Shown here: positions 14,230 to 18,148 of the stretch, piece after piece
Layout: each line of letters starts with the position of its first letter
How positions within the stretch are numbered: position 1 is the stretch's first letter
Assembly: GCA_900552525.1 (NCBI GenBank)
Contig: UNSK01000039.1
Span: 1-18,148, forward strand
Length of the DNA: 18,148 nucleotides
Source of the DNA: Candidatus Gastranaerophilales bacterium
Lineage (GTDB): Bacteria; Cyanobacteriota; Vampirovibrionia; Gastranaerophilales; Gastranaerophilaceae
Direction of reading: 5' to 3'
Notes under the pieces: model-generated
What the model saw: only the letters and a program-made list of their open reading frames with translations
What the model was told of the DNA's origin: nothing
Database searches by the model: none
Made by a program: the position numbers and the translations under genes

Positions 14230-14553
14230 CTAAATTTCCACCCCTTCAAAGCTTTTTTGTTCTAATGCAATTAGGAGTTTTAAAGCAGCAACTCTCTGAA
14301 CTTTAGGAGGAGCATTGCGCAACAGCTCAACAGCCTTAAGCATCATTGGGTCACTGTCATACCAGCGATTACCTTTCCCCTGATATGTGTTAATGATTTC
14401 GTAAACGTGTTCTATAACTTCTCCAGCAACCTGCTCTTGAAGTTGAAGCATAAATTCTGCTGCTTCTGTTTTTGTAGTATCAGGCGACAAGCGCAACAGT
14501 TCTAAAGCTTCTTTTAAAATCGGATCTCTGTCATACCAGCGTTTATTAATCAT
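14230..14553 (-). CDS. Small helical protein with internal duplication, upstream of folE2
   Basis: A 107-residue protein with two copies of one module: residues 5-41 (RWYDRDPILKEALELLR...) and 63-99 (RWYDSDPMMLKAVELLR...), period 58. Each has the motif RWYDxDP, an amphipathic helix ending in ELLR, a proline-containing turn, and a second helix with a glutamine/glutamate-rich end. The layout suggests a compact helical-repeat protein, possibly a homodimer-like single chain. No cofactor motif is seen and I do not know the family; association with folE2 suggests but does not prove a link to pterin metabolism. The ATG at 14553 follows a GAGG site. A perfect TATAAT on the minus strand (14590-14585) may start the operon, but I find no convincing -35. 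Confidence 0.78.
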   Translation of the reverse strand: MINKRWYDRDPILKEALELLRLSPDTTKTEAAEFMLQLQEQVAGEVIEHVYEIINTYQGKGNRWYDSDPMMLKAVELLRNAPPKVQRVAALKLLIALEQKSFEGVEI

Positions 14554-14620
14554 TTTTTCCTCGCATTCTTGTAAGTCTTATTGTATTATAAAATATGTAA
14601 TATTAAAAGGGTGTAAAATT
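14554..14620. promoter_or_regulatory. Divergent promoter region between the folE2 operon and aroQ
   Basis: The 67-bp gap contains TATAAT on the minus strand (14590-14585) and AT-rich -10-like boxes on the plus strand (TATAAA 14587-14592; TAATAT 14598-14603). No good -35 partner is visible on either strand, so the exact starts cannot be set. AAAAGGGTG is the aroQ ribosome-binding site. Confidence 0.4.
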
Positions 14621-15055
14621 ATGAAAATTTTATTAATTAACGGTGCAAATCTTAATATGCTGGGAACCCGTGAGCCTGAAAAATACGGTTCTATGACACT
14701 TGCTGATATAGAGAATTCTGTTATCAAACGCGGAAAGGAACTCGGCGCTGAAATTGATGTTTTTCAGGATAATCACGAAGGAAATATCGTTGATAAAATT
14801 CAATCTGCAAGAGGTAAATATGATGGTATCCTTATTAATGCCGGAGGTTACACTCACACAAGCGTTGTCATAAGAGACGCTATTGCTGCTGTTCAGCTTC
14901 CTGCTGTCGAAATTCATATGACTAATATTCACGCCCGTGAAGAATTTCGGCACACATCATTAATCTCAGGTGTCTGCATTGCTCAGGTTGTAGGTTTCAA
15001 GGAACTAAGTTACATACTCGCACTGGAGGGCTTGGTTAACTATTTGAATTCTTAA
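14621..15055 (+). CDS. aroQ: 3-dehydroquinate dehydratase, type II
   Basis: AroQ catalyses the trans-dehydration of 3-dehydroquinate to 3-dehydroshikimate in aromatic amino-acid synthesis, as a cytosolic dodecamer. The 144 residues carry all family features: NGANLNMLGTREP with R17, the flexible-lid tyrosine Y22, DNHEGNIVDKI, the substrate site NAGGYTHTS (N73, H79), VEIHMTNIHAREEFRHTS with E97, H99 and R110, and SGVCIAQVVGFKELSY near the end. Length is standard. It is monocistronic: a terminator lies directly behind the stop and the secY end is convergent beyond it. No other shikimate gene is nearby. Confidence 0.97.
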   Translation: MKILLINGANLNMLGTREPEKYGSMTLADIENSVIKRGKELGAEIDVFQDNHEGNIVDKIQSARGKYDGILINAGGYTHTSVVIRDAIAAVQLPAVEIHMTNIHAREEFRHTSLISGVCIAQVVGFKELSYILALEGLVNYLNS

Positions 15056-15060
15056 AAAAG

Positions 15061-15086
15061 AAACTTCCCGAGAAGGGAAGTTTTTT
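15061..15086 (+). terminator. Intrinsic terminator of aroQ
   Basis: AAACTTCCC (15061-15069) pairs with GGGAAGTTT (15075-15083) around GAGAA, ending in six T. An A-run precedes the stem. Confidence 0.92.
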
Positions 15087-15211
15087 AATTTCTCTTTTTC
15101 TCTCGCTCAATTCTAACTTTTGTTAATGTCTTTTATACTCTCTTATGTATTTATAAAGTTATTTTTTTATTCCAAATTTCAAAGGCAATTTTTATTGTTA
15201 CATTTATTTAC

Positions 15212-15242
15212 AAAAAAAACCGGAGTTTAGCTCCGGTTTTTT
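15212..15242 (-). terminator. Terminator of the rpsE-rpmD-rplO-secY unit
   Basis: AAAAAACCGGAG (15214-15225) and CTCCGGTTTTTT (15231-15242) form a perfect 12-bp arm pair with a five-base loop. It lies 18 bp behind the secY stop and gives an eight-T run on the minus strand. Between this and the aroQ terminator are about 125 bp of AT-rich DNA with no other signal that I can see. Confidence 0.9.
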
Positions 15243-15259
15243 AGAATTACATTTAATAA

Positions 15260-16606
15260 CTATTCTTTGAGGAATGTTTCGTAATTTCTAGCCAGCAGGT
15301 GGGTTCTAACTTGATTTATCAAATCAAGCGCAACACCGACCATGATGATTAGAGATGTAGCGCCAATTCCCTGAAAAGTAGTTATCCTTGTTATATAGCT
15401 TGCAAAAGCTGGGATTAAAGCAATTATACCTAGGGCTAGTGCTCCGATAAATGTTGTCTTAGTTAAGATTTTATCAAGAGCTTCAGCTGTCGGTCTTCCT
15501 GGTTTAACCCCCGGAATTGATGAACCGTATTTCTTTAAGTTGTCCGCAATTTCTTTTGGCTGCATATTAGGCATAATAGATGCGTAAAAGAATGTTAAGG
15601 CAACAATCATTAAGAAATAAATTATGTAATATGTAGCACCGCTAGGGTTAAATATTCTTTCTAATACCAGTACTACATCCTGAACCCAGCCAGCAGGCAG
15701 ATTTGCCTGACCAACTATATGCAGAATTGTAGACGGGAACAAAAGAATAGCTACCGCAAAGATTATCGGCATTACACCGCCCGGATTTAGTTTAAACGGA
15801 ATAAAAGTATTTACACCGCCATAAACCTTATTTCCGACCTGTCTTTTCGGATTTACTATAATTACTTTTCTTATTGCTTCCTGCATTATTACAATGAAAA
15901 TCATCGTAACAAAGAATATAGCGAGGAGTAAAATAAATCCCCACATTAATGCGGAATCATCAATAACCATTTGCCATGTCTTTGTCCAATATAAAGGAAT
16001 GCCCGCAAGGATACCTACAAAGATTATAAGAGAACCGCCGTTTCCTATACCTTTTTCTGTAATCAATTCAGACATCCACATTACAAGAACTGAACCTGCT
16101 GTCAGCGTCAGTACTGATGAAATACAGAACATGACAGGATTTAAACCTGGAACAATTGCATTATTAACATGAGATAAATATCCCACGAATATTAATCCTT
16201 GAAATATAGCAAGAACAACCGTAAAAATTCTCGTGTATTGAGAAAGTTTACGTCTGCCAGCTTCCCCATCTTCTTTTTGCAGTTTCTCCAATGCCGGTAC
16301 AATAACCGCCATCAACTGCATAATAATTGAAGATGTGATGTAGGGTCCAATGCCAAGTGCAAATATTGAAACTTTACCCAGAGCTCCGCCTGAAAATAAA
16401 TCAAGAAATCCTAGAATATCATTACTTCCGGCAATTCTTAGGACATCTGTATTTATTCCGTATAGCGGCATATGGATACCTAATCGAAATAGGACAAGCA
16501 TTAGAAAAGTAAATATTAACTTTTCTTTCAAGCCTGAAGCATTCCACATTGACATTAAGTCTGCTGTTGTAGGCATTCTCATGCCTCTATTTACCCCTTG
16601 CGTCAT
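15260..16606 (-). CDS. secY: Preprotein translocase subunit SecY
   Basis: SecY is the channel of the Sec translocon in the inner membrane. The 448 residues show ten hydrophobic segments in the family pattern. After TM1 come the plug region (GFLDLFSGGALGKVSIFALGIGPYITSSIIMQ), the cytosolic EDGEAGRRKLSQYTR loop, ITEKGIGNGGSLIIF, the SecA/ribosome-contact loop NPKRQVGNKVYGG, LPFKLNPGGVMPIIF-like FKLNPGGVMPIIFA, and the C5 loop KKYGSSIPGVKPGRPT. The ATG at 16606 overlaps the rplO stop by one base (TAATG), so translation is coupled. AGGGG at codons 3-4 precedes alternative in-frame ATGs (16582, 16576), which would remove 8 or 10 residues. Unlike many spc operons, no adk or map gene follows; a terminator does. 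Confidence 0.98.
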   Translation of the reverse strand: MTQGVNRGMRMPTTADLMSMWNASGLKEKLIFTFLMLVLFRLGIHMPLYGINTDVLRIAGSNDILGFLDLFSGGALGKVSIFALGIGPYITSSIIMQLMAVIVPALEKLQKEDGEAGRRKLSQYTRIFTVVLAIFQGLIFVGYLSHVNNAIVPGLNPVMFCISSVLTLTAGSVLVMWMSELITEKGIGNGGSLIIFVGILAGIPLYWTKTWQMVIDDSALMWGFILLLAIFFVTMIFIVIMQEAIRKVIIVNPKRQVGNKVYGGVNTFIPFKLNPGGVMPIIFAVAILLFPSTILHIVGQANLPAGWVQDVVLVLERIFNPSGATYYIIYFLMIVALTFFYASIMPNMQPKEIADNLKKYGSSIPGVKPGRPTAEALDKILTKTTFIGALALGIIALIPAFASYITRITTFQGIGATSLIIMVGVALDLINQVRTHLLARNYETFLKE

Positions 16607-17058
16607 TATACTAATTCAACCTTTCCGCCTGCTGCTTCAATTTTTTCTTTTGCAGAAGGAGTTACATAATCAGCCTTAACTGTAATAGCTTTTTTGATTT
16701 CTCCGCCGCCTAAGATTCTCAATCCATCGCAAGAAGGATGAGCTTTTCTGATTTCTTTTAATGAAGCTAATGAAATTTCAGAGATTTCTAAATCGTTAAG
16801 TCTTCCAACATTAATCTGAGCATAGTTGCGCTGATTAATAATCTGGAACCCTTTTAATTTAGGTAATCTTCTATATGCAGGCATCTGTCCGCCTTCGAAA
16901 CCTCTTTTAGAAGTTCTTCCGGAACGCTGTCCTTCACCGTTATGACCGCGGCAAGATGTTTTACCGTGACCTGATGAACGGCCTCTGCCTACTCTTTTTG
17001 ATTTTCCTGTTGAACCTTCAGCAGGTCTTAAATCTTCTAATAAAATTTTATCTGCCAT
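16606..17058 (-). CDS. rplO: 50S ribosomal protein uL15
   Basis: A 150-residue early-assembly large-subunit protein. The N-terminal glycine/arginine-rich tail that threads into 23S rRNA is clear (KRVGRGRSSGHGKTSCRGHNGEGQRSG), followed by the family signature FEGGQMPAYRRLPKLKGF and the globular C-terminal domain with LRILGGGEIKKAITVKADYVTPSAKEKIEAAGG. Length is normal. The ATG at 17058 has an AAGGAAT ribosome-binding site; 29 bases separate it from the rpmD stop. The stop overlaps the secY start. Confidence 0.98.
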   Translation of the reverse strand: MADKILLEDLRPAEGSTGKSKRVGRGRSSGHGKTSCRGHNGEGQRSGRTSKRGFEGGQMPAYRRLPKLKGFQIINQRNYAQINVGRLNDLEISEISLASLKEIRKAHPSCDGLRILGGGEIKKAITVKADYVTPSAKEKIEAAGGKVELV

Positions 17059-17087
17059 AATTTATATTCCTTTTTACTTATCTTTTA

Positions 17088-17273
17088 TTAACCTACAATT
17101 TCTACTAAGTGAGAAATCTTGTTTACCATACCCATAATTGTTGCACTGTTGTAGTGTTCAACAACTTGATCTGTTTTGCTTAAGCCCAGAGATTGAGCTA
17201 CTTTACGCTGCGCAGGAGAGCAGCCGATTAAACTTTTTACAAGTTTTATTTTTATTTGTTTTGTATCTGCCAT
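17088..17273 (-). CDS. rpmD: 50S ribosomal protein uL30
   Basis: A 61-residue protein with the uL30 core: IKIKLVKSLIGCSPAQRKVAQSLGLSKTDQVVEHYNSATIMGMVNKISHLVEI. It replaces the usual conserved IG(R/C)xxxxRxTLxxLGL with IGCSPAQRKVAQSLGL, an ordinary variant. Position between rpsE and rplO is canonical for the spc operon. The gap to rpsE is 101 nt, longer than the other gaps here, and contains G-rich runs followed by a TATAAT on the minus strand (17359-17354), a possible internal promoter with no clear -35. Confidence 0.95.
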   Translation of the reverse strand: MADTKQIKIKLVKSLIGCSPAQRKVAQSLGLSKTDQVVEHYNSATIMGMVNKISHLVEIVG

Positions 17274-17374
17274 AATATTATTTTCCTTATTATCTCATTA
17301 AATTTTATAACTAAAATAGCCTACTAGTTTAATAATCCTGAGAGGTAATATGCATTATATCCCCTCATTTACCC

Positions 17375-18004
17375 CTAGTTTAATAACTCAGCCATTGTCA
17401 AGCCGCGTTTTTTAGCAACTTCATTAAACGGTTTTAAAGCTTTAAGAGCTTCTAATGTAGCGTTTGCAGCATTAAGCGGAGATTTTGAACCTAAAGATTT
17501 TGAAAGAACATTTTCAATACCTGCTAATTCAAGAACGAAACGTACCGCACCGCCTGCAATAATACCAGTACCTTGAGAAGCTGGTCTAAGCATTACAGCA
17601 CCTGCTCCAGAACGTCCTGTGATAGGGTGAGGAATAGTTGTCTTAAAGATAGGAACTGTTACAAGATTCTTTCTTCCGTCTGCGATTGCCTTTTGTATTG
17701 CAATAATAACTTCAGATGCTTTAGCACAGCCTACGCCTACCTGACCTTTTTTATTACCGACAATAACAATTGCTCTAAAGCTTAATTTCTTACCGCCTTT
17801 TACAACTTTTGTTACACGACGGATTTGAACAACCTGTTCTTTCCATTCTGATTCAGGTTTTACTTCCTGAGTTTCTACTCTTTTCTTTCTGCCGCGTTGT
17901 CTTTTTGCAGGAAGTTGTTCTACATTTTCTTCTGCTTCAACAACAGTTTCTGCAGCAACTTCTTCAGTTGTTGTTTCTTCAACTTGTTTAATTTCTTCTG
18001 TCAT
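17375..18004 (-). CDS. rpsE: 30S ribosomal protein uS5 with N-terminal extension
   Basis: uS5 lies at the mRNA entry side of the small subunit and affects decoding fidelity. The 209 residues exceed the 167 of E. coli. Residues 1-31 are an acidic Glu/Thr/Val-rich tail ([20 protein letters not shown]), residues 34-42 a basic patch KRQRGRKKR, and the canonical protein starts around W54: the dsRNA-binding domain [24 protein letters not shown] through VGCAKASEV (about 54-118), then the C-terminal domain with [42 protein letters not shown], 6-8 bases before the ATG, supports the start at 18004. The extension is continuous with the core in frame and has similar codon use. The usual upstream neighbour rplR is not found within the 140 bases available. 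Confidence 0.97.
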   Translation of the reverse strand: MTEEIKQVEETTTEEVAAETVVEAEENVEQLPAKRQRGRKKRVETQEVKPESEWKEQVVQIRRVTKVVKGGKKLSFRAIVIVGNKKGQVGVGCAKASEVIIAIQKAIADGRKNLVTVPIFKTTIPHPITGRSGAGAVMLRPASQGTGIIAGGAVRFVLELAGIENVLSKSLGSKSPLNAANATLEALKALKPFNEVAKKRGLTMAELLN

Positions 18005-18078
18005 GTTATACCTTTCTTTTTTTACTTTAACAGTTTAATTTGTATTTTTTAATTAAAACATTCAAATAACTAAGCATT

Positions 18079-18099
18079 AAAAAACGCCCGAAATTCGGC
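18079..18099 (-). terminator. Probable terminator upstream of rpsE
   Basis: On the minus strand GCCGA-ATT-TCGGGC folds as a five-pair hairpin with one bulged G, followed by G and six T. It would end a transcript arriving from beyond the window edge, and thus separate rpsE from whatever lies upstream. Confidence 0.5.
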
Positions 18100-18101
18100 A
18101 T

Positions 18102-18146
18102 TTACAGTATATTCAAATGTGGGTTATTTTCTGACATAAAAATTAT
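18102..18146 (-). CDS. Possible C-terminal tail of an off-window gene
   Basis: One minus-strand frame is open from the window edge to a TAA at 18104-18102, reading ...FMSENNPHLNIL. It lies directly before the probable terminator, as a gene end would. It does not look like the rplR product (uL18), which ends near GLxF. With only 14 codons this could be chance. Confidence 0.2.
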   Translation of the reverse strand: MIFMSENNPHLNIL

Positions 18147-18148
18147 AT

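Noticed and set aside
1..18148. CRISPR arrays, tRNA or rRNA genes, insertion sequences, integrase or attachment sites
   Set aside because: I saw no regularly spaced repeats, no cloverleaf-like segment, no rRNA and no transposase or recombinase motifs on either strand.

Overview
The window is AT-rich, densely packed bacterial DNA. The genome is chromosomal: it carries ribosomal proteins bL31, uS5, uL30 and uL15, SecY, and folate and shikimate enzymes. The combination of a GGGtGRT protein with a NifU-like partner, FolE2, and small orphan proteins with an N-terminal F-K/G-G type motif (NFKGY, GFGAK, NFKNK) suggests a gut non-photosynthetic cyanobacterium (Gastranaerophilales/Vampirovibrionia). 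This placement is an inference from recalled gene style, not from a search; another low-GC anaerobe is possible.

Left part (1-4630): a 3'-terminal fragment of a protein with a hidden protein-kinase/aminoglycoside-phosphotransferase-like active-site pattern; rpmE with its own promoter and terminator; a folK-baiN pair whose promoter predicts a leaderless mRNA; a convergent secreted orphan overlapping the baiN tail; a cytoplasmic-looking EF-hand protein; and a small XRE repressor with a palindromic candidate operator.

Middle (4650-8600): a probably highly expressed two-gene operon (NifU-like scaffold plus GGGtGRT protein) with a perfect Shine-Dalgarno and paired C-rich repeats in its promoter. 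A two-gene module follows: a small glycine-rich hydrophobic protein and a membrane-anchored AAA+ ATPase, both with F-K-type N-termini. This module converges on a 101-residue orphan of the same N-terminal style through a shared bidirectional terminator with a UUCG loop.

Minus-strand cluster (8670-14553), in transcription order: a 107-residue protein with an internal duplication, folE2, a multi-pass GT39/PMT-like glycosyltransferase, a secreted GHL10 (DUF187) glycosidase-like protein, a 62-residue four-cysteine protein, and an M20 peptidase-T-like metallopeptidase. Several junctions are 2-5 nt gaps or short overlaps. The glycosidase also has an internal promoter.

Right end (14621-18148): aroQ on the plus strand, two terminators, then secY, rplO, rpmD and rpsE on the minus strand. 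This is a short piece of the spc ribosomal operon, with a terminator directly after secY and a probable terminator before rpsE. The usual flanking genes (rplR upstream, adk/map downstream) are not adjacent.

The best candidates for undescribed biology are the AAA+/small-protein module with the shared N-terminal motif, the cryptic kinase-like protein, and the NifU-like/GGGtGRT operon with its regulatory repeats.
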